The notes below the pieces were generated by a model. That model did no database searches, was not told where the DNA came from, and saw only the letters and a list, made by a program, of their open reading frames with translations. This document shows positions 42,649 to 51,992 of a DNA stretch of 64,000 nucleotides, piece by piece. The DNA is from Collimonas rhizosphaerae (lineage in GTDB: Bacteria; Pseudomonadota; Gammaproteobacteria; Burkholderiales; Burkholderiaceae_D), in contig NZ_JBANDC010000021.1 of assembly GCF_038896935.1 (NCBI RefSeq), positions 25,003 through 89,002 of the forward strand. Reading direction: 5' to 3'. The translations under genes and the position numbers were made by a program. Numbering within the stretch: position 1 is the first letter of the stretch; the number at the start of each line of letters is the position of its first letter.

Positions 42649-44199
42649 ATGAACTTGCATAAAACGCTTGCCACCGTCTCTGGCATGACCATGGTGTCGC
42701 GTGTGACGGGTCTGATTCGCGAAATCCTGTACGCGCGCGCATTCGGCGCCGACGGTTATACAGACGCCTTCGCCATCGCTTTCCGCATTCCCAACCTGTT
42801 GCGCCGGCTGTTTGCCGAAGGGGCTTTTTCACAAGCGTTCGTGCCCATCCTGGGCGAATACAAGAACCAGAAAGGCGAAGCCGCGACCAAAGAACTGATC
42901 GACCACGTCGCCACCGTGCTGACCTGGGCCATGCTGTTCACCTGCATCATCGGCATCCTGGCCACCCCGGTGCTAGTGTATTTCATCGCCACCGGCCTGA
43001 AAGACAACAAGGAAATATTCGACGCCTCGGTGTTCATGACCCGGATCATGTTCCCTTATATCGGCTTCATGTCCTTTGTAGCGCTGGCCGGCGGCATCCT
43101 GAATACCTGGCATGAATTCAAGATCCCGGCCTTCACCTCGGTGCTGCTCAACCTGGCTTTCATCGTCGCCTCGCTGTTCGTTGCGCCTTATATGCAACAC
43201 CCAATCTATGCAATGGCGTTTGCGGTGCTGGTCGGCGGCGTGCTGCAAGTGGCGATCCAGGTGCCGGCGCTGCTCAAGGTCGGCATGCTGCCGCGGATTG
43301 CGCTCAGTCCCATGGTCGGCTTGCGCGACCTGGGCGTGCAGCGGGTGCTGAAAAAAATGGGGCCGGCGGTGTTCGCCGTGTCGGCCGCCCAGCTCAGCCT
43401 GCTGATCAACACCAACATCGCCTCACGCCTGGGACATGGCAGCGTATCTTTATTGACCTACGGCGATCGCCTGATGGAATTTCCGACAGCATTGCTGGGT
43501 GTGGCGCTCGGCACCATCCTGCTGCCTAGCCTGTCGAAAGCCAATGCAGACAAAGACCATGGCGAGTATTCATCGCTGCTGGACTGGGGACTGCGCCTCA
43601 CCTTCCTGCTGGCGCTGCCGTCCGCGGTCGGCCTGGCAACCTTGTCAGTGCCGCTGACGGCGACCTTGTTCCAGCACGGCAAATTCGACGCCGCCTCGGT
43701 GGCCGTCACCAGCCAGGTGCTGATTGCCTATGGCGTGGGCCTGATCGGCCTGATCGTGGTGAAAATCCTGGCTCCCGGTTTTTATGCCAAGCAAGATATC
43801 CGCACGCCGGTCAAGATTGCCGTCGGCGTATTGATCGCCACACAATTGATGAACTACCTGTTCGTGCCGGTGTTCGCAGTGGCCGGCCTGGCGCTGTCGA
43901 TCAGCGTCGGCGCCTGCCTCAACGCCGGGTTCCTGCTATGGAGCCTGATGCGGCGCGGCATCTACAAGCCGGAAGCAGGCTGGATCCGCTATTTCATGCG
44001 CCTGCTGGGCGCCCTGTTCCTGATGGCCGCCGTTGCGCTGTGGTGCGGCCAGCAATTCGACTGGACCGGACCGCACACCAGCTCACTGGCGCGCATTGCC
44101 GCCCTGTGCGTGGTGTTGGCTGCCTGTGGCATTACTTACTTTGGAGCACTATTGGCGATGGGATTCCGATTCCGCGATTTCAAGCGGATTGCGCGTTAA
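42649..44199 (+). CDS. murJ: Lipid II flippase MurJ (MviN)
   Basis: A 516-residue polytopic protein with about fourteen hydrophobic segments: TMVSRVTGLIREILYARAFGA, FRIPNLLRRLFAEGAFSQAFVP, and the later LALPSAVGL..TLFQHG, APGFYAKQDIRTPVKI. It flips lipid II across the inner membrane for peptidoglycan synthesis. The ATG fits the family start. No Shine-Dalgarno is visible, and a -10 element lies immediately upstream. Confidence 0.97.
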   Translation: MNLHKTLATVSGMTMVSRVTGLIREILYARAFGADGYTDAFAIAFRIPNLLRRLFAEGAFSQAFVPILGEYKNQKGEAATKELIDHVATVLTWAMLFTCIIGILATPVLVYFIATGLKDNKEIFDASVFMTRIMFPYIGFMSFVALAGGILNTWHEFKIPAFTSVLLNLAFIVASLFVAPYMQHPIYAMAFAVLVGGVLQVAIQVPALLKVGMLPRIALSPMVGLRDLGVQRVLKKMGPAVFAVSAAQLSLLINTNIASRLGHGSVSLLTYGDRLMEFPTALLGVALGTILLPSLSKANADKDHGEYSSLLDWGLRLTFLLALPSAVGLATLSVPLTATLFQHGKFDAASVAVTSQVLIAYGVGLIGLIVVKILAPGFYAKQDIRTPVKIAVGVLIATQLMNYLFVPVFAVAGLALSISVGACLNAGFLLWSLMRRGIYKPEAGWIRYFMRLLGALFLMAAVALWCGQQFDWTGPHTSSLARIAALCVVLAACGITYFGALLAMGFRFRDFKRIAR

Positions 44200-44239
44200 C
44201 TGGATCGCACAGTAGAAAATAGTTTGCTAGGATAGAGTC

Positions 44240-45091
44240 ATGACGATCACATCCTTAGAGTACTTTACTTCGCTGGTGAAACAAGCCAACGATGTCCCGT
44301 TGTTCGAGGCCGCCCTGGCGATCGCGCAGGATGTCTATCCGAAGCTGGATTTCGATGCGCCGCAGAACGAGCTGGACCGGCTGGCCAATACCTTGCGCCT
44401 GCGCCTGCCGGCGGATGCCTCGGCCATCCAGAAATTGCGCCTGCTGAACCAGTTCTTCTACCAGGAGCTGGGATTCGCGATCAACGTCAATCATTATTAC
44501 GACACCGACAACAGCTACCTGCACCGGGTGATCGTCAAGCGGCGCGGCATCCCGATATCGCTGGCGGTGGTCTACATGGAGCTGGCGCAGCAGATCGGCT
44601 TGCCGGTCAAAGGGGTGTCCTTCCCAGGACATTTCCTGATGAAGCTGACAGTGCCCTCGGGCGATATCATGATCGATCCGGCCAACGGCGCCAGCCTGTC
44701 GCGCGAGGAACTGGAAGAACGGCTGGAGCCTTACCTGCCGACAGAAAACGACGAGGAAAGAGCGGCCAGCCGGCTATCGCTGATCAGCTACCTGCAAATT
44801 GCCCACCCGCACGACATCCTGGTGCGCATACTGCGCAACCTGAAAGCCATCTACCAGCAAAGCAACCACTGGCAGCGGCTGCTGGAAGTGCAGCAGCGGA
44901 TCCTGATCCTGCTGCCGGGCGACGCTGTCGAACGGCGCGACCGCGGACTGGCGTTTGCGCAACTGGATTGCCCGCAAGCAGCCTTGGACGACCTGGAACA
45001 TTATCTGGCGCAGCGGCCGCTGGCAGCCGATGCGGCCGCCTTGCGCGTGCAGGTGGCGGAACTGCGCGAGGCTTGCAAGCGCTTGAATTGA
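44240..45091 (+). CDS. SirB1-family transglutaminase-like/TPR protein
   Basis: A 283-residue protein. Residues ~30-180 match the SirB1/transglutaminase-like domain (NQFFYQELGFAINVNHYYDTDNSYLHRVIVKRRGIPISLAVVYME in parts, GVSFPGHFLMKL, DPANGASLSREELEERL), and the rest forms TPR-like helices (AIYQQSNHWQRLLEVQQRIL). The catalytic Cys of true transglutaminases is not evident. Its role is unknown. It follows murJ by 40 nt on the same strand and ends flush against a convergent GNAT gene. Confidence 0.85.
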   Translation: MTITSLEYFTSLVKQANDVPLFEAALAIAQDVYPKLDFDAPQNELDRLANTLRLRLPADASAIQKLRLLNQFFYQELGFAINVNHYYDTDNSYLHRVIVKRRGIPISLAVVYMELAQQIGLPVKGVSFPGHFLMKLTVPSGDIMIDPANGASLSREELEERLEPYLPTENDEERAASRLSLISYLQIAHPHDILVRILRNLKAIYQQSNHWQRLLEVQQRILILLPGDAVERRDRGLAFAQLDCPQAALDDLEHYLAQRPLAADAAALRVQVAELREACKRLN

Positions 45092-45661
45092 TTAATTGAC
45101 GTTGGCCGCGGGCCACTCGCTGCGCAACAGCGAGAGCATCAGCATGTCGTGATGCCGGCCACCCCAATGCCCAACCTGGCGCATGCGCCCTTCGTCGACA
45201 AAACCGAGCTGGCGCAGCAGCTTGAGCGAACCCAGGTTGTCGGGATGGACCATGGCCTCGATGCGGTTCAGCGCCATCTCGGCGAAACCCCAGGTCATGA
45301 CGGCGGTCAGCGTCTCGCGCATGAAGCCCTGTTTCTGGGCCGACGCCGAAAGTTCGTAGCCGATCATGCATTTGCGCCAGTTCCGGTCCCAGCGGAACAA
45401 GCCGCACGAACCCAGCAACTGGTTATTTCCCCTGGCCTGGATGCCCCAGCGTGTCCCCGGATTTTCATCCAGGCGGAAACTGGCAAAACGTTTGATCAAA
45501 CCCCTTGCTGCTTCCATGTCCTGCAAGGGGTCCACGCCAAACCAGCGCATCAGTTCAGGATCGCCGTGCATGGCGAATATCTGTTCTGCATCGCGCTCGA
45601 TTATCTCGCGCAGGAGCAGGCGTTCGGTCTGGATGACGGGGAAAGCCGGGGCTTCGCTCAT
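45092..45661 (-). CDS. RimJ/RimL-type GNAT acetyltransferase
   Basis: A 189-residue protein: IQTERLLLREIIERDAEQIF at the N-terminus, GYELSASAQKQGFMRETL (acetyl-CoA loop) and NRIEAMVHPDNLGSLKLLRQLGFVDEGRMR-type C-terminal motifs typical of ribosomal-protein and antibiotic N-acetyltransferases. The substrate is unknown. Convergent with the SirB1-like gene with no gap; uup lies upstream on the same strand, 81 nt away. Confidence 0.85.
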   Translation of the reverse strand: MSEAPAFPVIQTERLLLREIIERDAEQIFAMHGDPELMRWFGVDPLQDMEAARGLIKRFASFRLDENPGTRWGIQARGNNQLLGSCGLFRWDRNWRKCMIGYELSASAQKQGFMRETLTAVMTWGFAEMALNRIEAMVHPDNLGSLKLLRQLGFVDEGRMRQVGHWGGRHHDMLMLSLLRSEWPAANVN

Positions 45662-45742
45662 TGCTTAACCATGTCCTTCAATGAAAGGTTACGTAGATCT
45701 CGAATGAAGGCGCGGCCTTCCCTATCACCACAAAACACCTGC

Positions 45743-47638
45743 TTATCCCTTGCTGCGCGCCTCGATCACTTCCCACTTCTCCAGGCTCTCCAGCAGCAAA
45801 CCGTCGATTTCTGCGAAGCGGTCGTTGAGGCGCTTCACTTCGTCCGGCTTCTGCTTGTACAGATCGGGATCGGCCAGCTGGCTGGAAATGGCTTTCTGTT
45901 CCGCTTCCAGCTTGGCGATCAGCAGCGGCAATTCTTTCAGCTCTTGCTGTTCCTTGTAGCTGAGTTTTTTCTGCTTGACGGCAGGCTCTGCCTTGGCTTC
46001 CACCTTGGCTTCGCTCTTGGCCTTGGCGATCACCGCCGACTGGCTTGGACGCACGCGCTCCCAGTCGGTGTAGCCGCCCACATATTCGCGCCACATGCCG
46101 TCGCCCTCGGCGGCGATCACCTGGGTCACCACGTTGTCGAGGAAGGTGCGGTCATGGCTGACCAGGAACACCGTGCCGCTATAGTCTTCCAGTAATTCTT
46201 CCAGCAGTTCCAGCGTATCGATGTCGAGGTCGTTGGTCGGTTCATCCAGCACCAGCACGTTGGCCGGCTTGGCGAACAGGCGCGCCAGCAGCAGGCGGTT
46301 GCGTTCGCCGCCGGACAACGATTTGACCGGCGAACGGGCGCGCTCCGGTGCGAACAGGAAATCGTTCAGGTAAGTCATCACGTGCTTGCGCTGGCCGTTG
46401 ATCTCGACCCAGTCGCTGCCCGGCGCGATGGTGTCGGCCAGGCTCGCGTCTTCGTTCAGCTGCGCGCGCATCTGGTCGAAATACGCGATCTGCAATTTGG
46501 TGCCCTGCTTGACCGTGCCGCTGTCGGGCTGGTCTTCGCCCAGGATCAGTTTCAGCAGTGTGGTTTTGCCGGCGCCGTTCTGGCCGATCAGGCCGACCTT
46601 GTCGCCACGCATGATGGTAGCGGTGAAATTATTCACTATGACCTTCTCGCCGAACGCCTTGTTGACATCGGTCAGCTCGGCCACGATCTTGCCGGAGCGT
46701 TCGCCCGAGGACACGTCCAGCTTGACCTGGCCCTGCTGGTCGCGGCGCGCGCTGCGCGCCAGGCGCAGAGCTTCCAGGCGGCGCACCCGGCCTTCGTCGC
46801 GGGTGCGGCGTGCTTGCACGCCCTTGCGGATCCAGATTTCTTCCTGCGCCAGGAATTTATCGAACTTGGCGTTCTCTACCTCTTCGATTTCCAGCTGCTC
46901 GGCCTTGCGTACCTGGTAGGCCGTGAAATTGCCTGGGAAGGACAGGATGCGGCCGCGGTCCAGTTCAATGATGCGGGTAGCGACGTTATCCAGGAAACTG
47001 CGGTCATGGGTAATGAACAGCACGCTGCCCTTGTAGTCGCGCAGCAAACCCTCGAGCCACATGATCGAGCTGAAATCCAGGTGGTTGGTCGGTTCGTCGA
47101 GCAGCAAGACATCAGGCGCGCTGACCAGGGCGCAAGCCAGCGCGACGCGCTTTTGCATGCCGCCCGAAAGCTGCCCCATCAGCAAGTCCTTGTCCAGGTT
47201 AAGACGGTCCAGCGTGGTCTCGACCTTGTTGGTCAGGCTCCAGGCGTCGGCCGCATCGAGCTTGCTCTGGATCTCGTGCATGCGCTCCATGATGGCGTCG
47301 TCGTTATCGCCGCCGAACTGGCCGGTCAGCGCATCGTATTCGTTCAGCAGCGCCTGCATCTCGCCCATGCCGGACGCTACCGCGTCGAACACTGACATCT
47401 CGGATTCGAAATGCGGTTCCTGGTCGACGTAGGCGATCTTGATCCCTTGCTGCATCACCATCAGCCCGTCGTCCAGCCTGGACACGCCGGCGATGGTTTT
47501 CAGCAGCGACGACTTGCCGGTGCCGTTGCGGCCGATCAAGCCGACCCGCTCTCCCGATTCCAGGGAAAATTCCGCGCGGTCCAGCAGCGCAACGTGACCG
47601 AATGCGAGTTGCGCATTGGTGATAGAAATGACAGCCAT
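45743..47638 (-). CDS. uup: ABC-F ATPase Uup
   Basis: A 631-residue protein with two ABC domains: Walker A GRNGTGKSS and GQNGAGKTT, signature LSGGMQKR and LSGGERNR, Walker B LLLDEPTNHLD and LVLDEPTNDLD. A linker with charged helix separates them and a C-terminal coiled-coil (~540-631) completes the Uup layout. No membrane domain; ABC-F proteins act on ribosomes or, for Uup, also affect transposon excision. The ATG at 47638 (MAVISITNAQ) is the family start. Confidence 0.93.
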   Translation of the reverse strand: MAVISITNAQLAFGHVALLDRAEFSLESGERVGLIGRNGTGKSSLLKTIAGVSRLDDGLMVMQQGIKIAYVDQEPHFESEMSVFDAVASGMGEMQALLNEYDALTGQFGGDNDDAIMERMHEIQSKLDAADAWSLTNKVETTLDRLNLDKDLLMGQLSGGMQKRVALACALVSAPDVLLLDEPTNHLDFSSIMWLEGLLRDYKGSVLFITHDRSFLDNVATRIIELDRGRILSFPGNFTAYQVRKAEQLEIEEVENAKFDKFLAQEEIWIRKGVQARRTRDEGRVRRLEALRLARSARRDQQGQVKLDVSSGERSGKIVAELTDVNKAFGEKVIVNNFTATIMRGDKVGLIGQNGAGKTTLLKLILGEDQPDSGTVKQGTKLQIAYFDQMRAQLNEDASLADTIAPGSDWVEINGQRKHVMTYLNDFLFAPERARSPVKSLSGGERNRLLLARLFAKPANVLVLDEPTNDLDIDTLELLEELLEDYSGTVFLVSHDRTFLDNVVTQVIAAEGDGMWREYVGGYTDWERVRPSQSAVIAKAKSEAKVEAKAEPAVKQKKLSYKEQQELKELPLLIAKLEAEQKAISSQLADPDLYKQKPDEVKRLNDRFAEIDGLLLESLEKWEVIEARSKG

Positions 47639-48027
47639 AATTTGGATGAAACCAGAAAAAGAAAGATCTGCAGCAGCGCTACAACGGCTTTGTGCAGTCA
47701 ATTGGATGAATGAACCGCACATTGTACCTATACTCGTGCCGCCTAGTCGTACATTTGTCGCAGCCCACCCTTTGCCAGGCCCACTTCATGCCCGTCGCCA
47801 GCGGTGATTTCGGCTAGCCGGCCGCATCAATAAAATATTTCCATAAACGTATTGCCGTATAGGAATTTTAACCCTATATTATTTCCACATGGAAATATCC
47901 ATCCACGAGACGGACACATGCCATGGCGTAATTTATCTGGCCCGGTTTTTATAATAACAATGTTGCAAAAACAAGGGCAGAAGCGCCTCGCTTTTGCCTA
48001 TCACATTCATACGACAGGGAGAAAGCC
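47639..48027. other. uup-MHYT intergenic region with palindrome
   Basis: This 389-bp region between divergent genes holds one clear feature, ATTTCCACATGGAAAT (47881-47896), a perfect 7-bp inverted repeat with a CA centre, and a related ATTTCC at 47837-47842. It could be an operator for the MHYT gene. No convincing promoter or small gene was seen in the rest. Confidence 0.4.
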
Positions 48028-48792
48028 ATGGATCCATTGCTAGGCCAATTATTGGCGCCGAAATATGACGCTGCTCTGGTACTGCTGTCATACATGATTT
48101 CATTCTGGGGCGCGCTGCTGGCCTTGCAGTGCGCCAAATCCATGTTTCGCAAGGATGGCTCGCTGGACCTCGGCATGACCGTCTGCGCCGCAGCCTCGCT
48201 GGGCGGCATCGGTATCTGGTCGATGCATTTCCTCGCCATGCAGGCGTATCGCCTGACCGTGCCGATTGCCTATGACGTGGTGCTGACCGCGGCTTCGCTG
48301 CTGGCCGCCATCGTCATTTCCGGCATTGCGCTCTACCTGGCCGGCAGCCACGGCAAATTCAAGGTATCCGGCTGGCTCGCCGGCAGCCTGCTGGCCGGCG
48401 TCGGCGTGTGCGTGATGCATTACATGGGGATGTACGCGATGAACCTGCGCGCCACCATGCTGCTCAACCCGACCATCGTCGTGATCTCGATCGCCATCGC
48501 CATCGCCGCCGCCTCCGCGGCGTTGTGGCTGGCGTTCAACCTGACACGGCTGCTGCACCGCGTGGTAGCGGCGCTGGTGATGGCGCTCGCGGTGTGCAGC
48601 ATGCACTACGTCGGCATGTACGCCGCCAACATGATCTGCACCAGCAACGCGCCGCTGATCCCGCTCAAGATCGGCGGCAACTACCTCGACGTGTCGGTCT
48701 ATGCCGTCGCCGGCCTGCTGTCGCTGTGCATTTTCTGGGTGGTCCTGGGGCGCAGCATGGATGAAAACAAGCTGGCCGAGACGCTGCGCTGA
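48028..48792 (+). CDS. Stand-alone MHYT-domain membrane sensor
   Basis: A 254-residue membrane protein of seven hydrophobic segments with repeated MHYT motifs: GIWSMHFLAM, CVMHYMGMYAM and CSMHYVGMYAAN. The conserved Met/His residues are proposed to bind copper or sense gases. Most MHYT proteins carry GGDEF, EAL or kinase domains; this one ends after the seventh segment with a short tail (MDENKLAETLR), so any partner must be separate. GGGAG precedes the ATG. Confidence 0.9.
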   Translation: MDPLLGQLLAPKYDAALVLLSYMISFWGALLALQCAKSMFRKDGSLDLGMTVCAAASLGGIGIWSMHFLAMQAYRLTVPIAYDVVLTAASLLAAIVISGIALYLAGSHGKFKVSGWLAGSLLAGVGVCVMHYMGMYAMNLRATMLLNPTIVVISIAIAIAAASAALWLAFNLTRLLHRVVAALVMALAVCSMHYVGMYAANMICTSNAPLIPLKIGGNYLDVSVYAVAGLLSLCIFWVVLGRSMDENKLAETLR

Positions 48793-48806
48793 GCAACCAG
48801 GGCGGG

Positions 48807-49868
48807 CTAGAGGTCAAAGCCTTTCATGACGCCGATCGTCATCAGGTCGGCGTCATTCTTGTTCCTGAACGTGACTACGCGGCCGAAACTGGCGAAGCCT
48901 CTCAGCTGATGGCCGAGGTCACGCCCGACCTGCAAGCTGACCAGGCCGTTGACTTTCCAGTCGTTCGAGTCGCGTTTATTGACGGCCAGGTAGGGCCCCA
49001 CGCCGGCGCTGATGTCCCAATGCTCGGCGACAGGCTGCACATACCAGCCCTGAGCGGCAAACCCGTGCCGGTTCACGCGCACGCCATCATCCCCTTCTTC
49101 AATCGCGGAAACCGAAGCGGCCCACGGACCGTAGTATTTCTTTGCTTCCAGCGCATAACTCAGGCGCTTGCCTGGTCCCGACTGGTTGGTCTGGGCGAAA
49201 CCGCCCAGCGCCGCCAGCCATAAGCCGTGCTTGCCGCCATCATCGGGCGCGCTTACGTGGGCTGCGCCGAAGTCCTTGCCGAGGCCGACCAGGAAAGCAT
49301 CCGAGGAAGGCGCGCCGGGCGTCAATACGTGATTGTAGGCCAGCCGCAAGCTGAGGCCGGGCGAATACTGGTCGAGATGCGCCAGCAACGCCACGGAAAT
49401 CAAGCCGCCCAGGCGCGCATCGTCTTTTTCCGTGCCGTTGACGGTGGTCCGGTTCATGCTGAAATACGGGCCCGCCCCCAATTCAAGGTCAAAACTGGGG
49501 CGCAAGTTCTGGCGGTAGACCATTTGCATGGCGTAGCCGTCGCGGTGATTGTTGTCGGGATGGCCTTCGTTGTAATACACATAGTCCAGCCGGGTGCTGG
49601 CTCCTGCCGGCAGGTGGCCGCCGGCCGCCAGTCCGAACAGGTCGAGGGCCGGTCCGAAGCGGATTTCCGCCGCGCGCCAGCGCATCGGCTTCTGGCCGTC
49701 CAGGCTGGTGCCGTACAGGATGCCGTTGCCGAGCGCGGCCGAGGCGTAGTAGCTGTCGCCGGCCGGCGCCAGCGGTGGCAAGGCATCGTCTGCCTGGGTG
49801 ATGGGATGCCAGCAAAGAAACATGGACGCCAGCGCAAAATTTCGGATTACTCTGTTCTTCTTAGACAT
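48807..49868 (-). CDS. Predicted outer-membrane beta-barrel protein
   Basis: A 353-residue protein with a signal peptide (to about residue 26, TQADD). Alternating aromatic/hydrophobic strands and Gly-rich turns follow (LELGAGPYFSMNRTT, GLSLRLAYNHVLTPG, WDISAGVGPYLAVNKRD). The last strand ends in Leu (GVMKGFDL), in keeping with an outer-membrane barrel. It has no specific family that I recognise. A strong GGAGG site precedes the ATG. Divergent from the TetR gene. Confidence 0.6.
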   Translation of the reverse strand: MSKKNRVIRNFALASMFLCWHPITQADDALPPLAPAGDSYYASAALGNGILYGTSLDGQKPMRWRAAEIRFGPALDLFGLAAGGHLPAGASTRLDYVYYNEGHPDNNHRDGYAMQMVYRQNLRPSFDLELGAGPYFSMNRTTVNGTEKDDARLGGLISVALLAHLDQYSPGLSLRLAYNHVLTPGAPSSDAFLVGLGKDFGAAHVSAPDDGGKHGLWLAALGGFAQTNQSGPGKRLSYALEAKKYYGPWAASVSAIEEGDDGVRVNRHGFAAQGWYVQPVAEHWDISAGVGPYLAVNKRDSNDWKVNGLVSLQVGRDLGHQLRGFASFGRVVTFRNKNDADLMTIGVMKGFDL

Positions 49869-49957
49869 GGCAGCCTCCGTTATCGATCAGACATTGTTTT
49901 ACGGCTTGCTCAAGATTGCCTATATGTGACCAGTAAATAACGCCATCGTTTCATCTC

Positions 49958-49986
49958 TTGACTTAGGGAATAAACATTCCCATAAT
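49958..49986 (+). promoter_or_regulatory. Promoter of TetR gene with operator in the spacer
   Basis: -35 TTGACT (49958-49963), 17-nt spacer, -10 CATAAT (49981-49986). The palindrome GGGAATAAACATTCCC (49966-49981) fills the spacer, so the bound repressor would block RNA polymerase. The predicted start coincides with the ATG at 49993. Confidence 0.75.
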
Positions 49987-49992
49987 CAGCCC

Positions 49993-50631
49993 ATGTCAAA
50001 TTCCTTATCAAACCCAGTCACTACAGACCGTGTCAATCTTTCGCGCGGCCGCGGCAGGCCGCGCGAATTCGACATGGACCAGGCGCTGGACAAGGCGGTA
50101 CGCGTATTCAGCGAGCGCGGCTACCACGGCACCACTGTGTGCGACCTGACGCAGGCCATGCAGCTTGCTTCGGGCAGCGTCTACAAGGCGTTCAAGGATA
50201 AAAAAAGTGTCTTCCTGGCAGCGCTCGACCATTACAAGACCGTACGCGATACGCAGCTGCGGGCAGTGGTCGGCGCGGGCGCGACGGGAAAAGAGCAGGT
50301 GCGCCTGGCCTTGGCTTTTTATGCCGAAGCGTCGCACGGCGCCTGCGGCCTGGAGGGTTGCATGGTGGTTGGCAGCGCAGCGGAACTGGCCACCTTTGAC
50401 CAGGATGTTGCGCAATGGGTCACCGCAGCGCTGACCAGGAACGAAGTGTTCATCGGCACGCTGATCCGGCACGGCCAGGAAGACGGATCGATCCCGCAGC
50501 AGATCGATGGCGCAGCGACCGCCCGCATGATGCTGTGCGTGATCCAGGGCATGCGCGTGGTCGGCAAGACCGGCCGCACCCGGGATGAGATGGCCGTGCT
50601 GGTAAATATTGCAATGAAGACGCTCGCCTGA
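49993..50631 (+). CDS. TetR-family transcriptional regulator
   Basis: A 212-residue protein. The helix-turn-helix (residues ~25-70) reads RGRPREFDMDQALDKAVRVFSERGYHGTTV, followed by LASGSVYKAFKDKKSVF. The C-terminal ligand domain resembles regulators of efflux genes (GCMVVGSAAELATFD). The same palindrome lies in its own promoter and before the next gene, so it probably represses both itself and the MFS gene. The start has no Shine-Dalgarno and coincides with the predicted transcription start. Confidence 0.9.
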   Translation: MSNSLSNPVTTDRVNLSRGRGRPREFDMDQALDKAVRVFSERGYHGTTVCDLTQAMQLASGSVYKAFKDKKSVFLAALDHYKTVRDTQLRAVVGAGATGKEQVRLALAFYAEASHGACGLEGCMVVGSAAELATFDQDVAQWVTAALTRNEVFIGTLIRHGQEDGSIPQQIDGAATARMMLCVIQGMRVVGKTGRTRDEMAVLVNIAMKTLA

Positions 50632-50647
50632 TTTTTTTATCAATTTA

Positions 50648-50663
50648 GGAAATGTTTATTCCC
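50648..50663 (+). promoter_or_regulatory. Second TetR operator, before the MFS gene
   Basis: GGAAATGTTTATTCCC is the inverted form of the operator at 49966-49981, with one mismatch. It lies between the TetR stop and the MFS start. Confidence 0.7.
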
Positions 50664-50679
50664 TTTTTAAGGATTACCG

Positions 50680-51882
50680 ATGACCACATTTACCGCTAGC
50701 GCCGAGACCAGTTCCGAACCGGCAGCCTCGGCCTGGATGATGCTCCTGCTGGCGTTCGCCTGCGGGCTGATTGCCGCCAATCTTTATTACGCCCAGCCCT
50801 TGGCCGGACCGATCGGTGTGGCGCTGGGCCTGTCGCCCGGTGCCACCGGACTGATCGTCACCCTGACCCAGATCGGTTATGGCATAGGACTGCTGTTTAT
50901 CGTCCCGCTCGGCGATCTGCTGGAAACGCGCCGCCTGGTGCTGATCCTGATCGGCCTCGCCATCCTGTCGCTGCTGGCAGCCGCATTGTCGACGCATCCG
51001 CTGCCCTTCTTCGCCGCCACGCTGTGCATCGGCCTCGCCTCGGTTGCAGTGCAGGTGCTGGTGCCGTATGCCGCGCACCTGACGCCGGAAGCGGAACGCG
51101 GCCGGGCCGTCGGCAGTGTCGTCAGTGGCTTGATGCTGGGCATCATGCTGGCGCGTCCGGTGTCCAGCTTCATCGCCCAGTTTGCCTCTTGGCACGCGGT
51201 GTTTTTCCTATCTGCGGCAGCGATGGCGCTGCTGGCGCTCATGCTCCGCCTGGCGTTGCCGCAGCGCGAACCGGTTTCGACCATTTCCTATGGCAAGCTG
51301 CTGGCCTCCATGGTGCATCTGATGCGCAGCACGCCGGTGCTGCGGCGCCGTGCGTTCTATCAAGCCTGCATGTTCGCCGCCTTCAGCCTGTTCTGGACCA
51401 CTACCCCGCTGCTGCTGGCGGGGCCTGAGTTCGGGCTATCGCAAGGAGGCATTGCATTGTTCGCCCTCGCGGGCGTGGCCGGCGCCATTGCCTCGCCCAT
51501 CGCCGGCCGCTTCGCGGACCGCGGCTGGACCAAGGCCGCGACTGCATTCGCAATGCTGGCCGTCGCCGGCGCCTTCCTCATCACGCACATCGGCGCCCAC
51601 GGTTCGCCGCTTGCCCTGGGCTTGCTGGTAGCCGCCGGCATCCTGCTGGATTTTGGCGCGACCACCAACCTGGTGCTGGGACAGCGCGCCATCTTTGTTT
51701 TGGGAGCCGAATATCGCAGCCGCCTCAACGGCCTCTACATGGCGACCTTCTTCGCCGGCGGCGCGCTCGGATCGGCGCTGGGCGGCCTGGCTTTCGCCCA
51801 TGGCGGATGGGCCATGGCGTCGTGGCTGGGGTTCGCGTTGCCGGTCATTGCATTGCTCTACTTTTTCACCGAGCCGCGCTAG
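50680..51882 (+). CDS. MFS transporter, DHA1 family
   Basis: A 400-residue membrane protein with about twelve hydrophobic segments: CGLIAANLYYAQPLAGPI, VPLGDLLETRRLVL (loop 2-3 motif) and GRAVGSVVSGLMLGIMLARPVSSFI. This is typical of the YfcJ/YgaY-like efflux permeases. The substrate is unknown. It is 48 nt downstream of the TetR gene with its own operator and an AAGGATT site. Confidence 0.88.
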   Translation: MTTFTASAETSSEPAASAWMMLLLAFACGLIAANLYYAQPLAGPIGVALGLSPGATGLIVTLTQIGYGIGLLFIVPLGDLLETRRLVLILIGLAILSLLAAALSTHPLPFFAATLCIGLASVAVQVLVPYAAHLTPEAERGRAVGSVVSGLMLGIMLARPVSSFIAQFASWHAVFFLSAAAMALLALMLRLALPQREPVSTISYGKLLASMVHLMRSTPVLRRRAFYQACMFAAFSLFWTTTPLLLAGPEFGLSQGGIALFALAGVAGAIASPIAGRFADRGWTKAATAFAMLAVAGAFLITHIGAHGSPLALGLLVAAGILLDFGATTNLVLGQRAIFVLGAEYRSRLNGLYMATFFAGGALGSALGGLAFAHGGWAMASWLGFALPVIALLYFFTEPR

Positions 51883-51992
51883 ATTTTTCCAAAAGATTGC
51901 CTGTCGCCTGCGGTTATTCGCAGCCTACACGGCAATCGCCCAGAAAGTGATGCTGAGACCGGCCTTGGCCCCGGTTTCTTGACGGGAGCGGA

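Noticed and set aside
51940..51985. Terminator after the MFS gene
   Set aside because: ACCGG / CCGGT arms around GGCC are present, but the stem is short and irregular; it is not strong enough to list.
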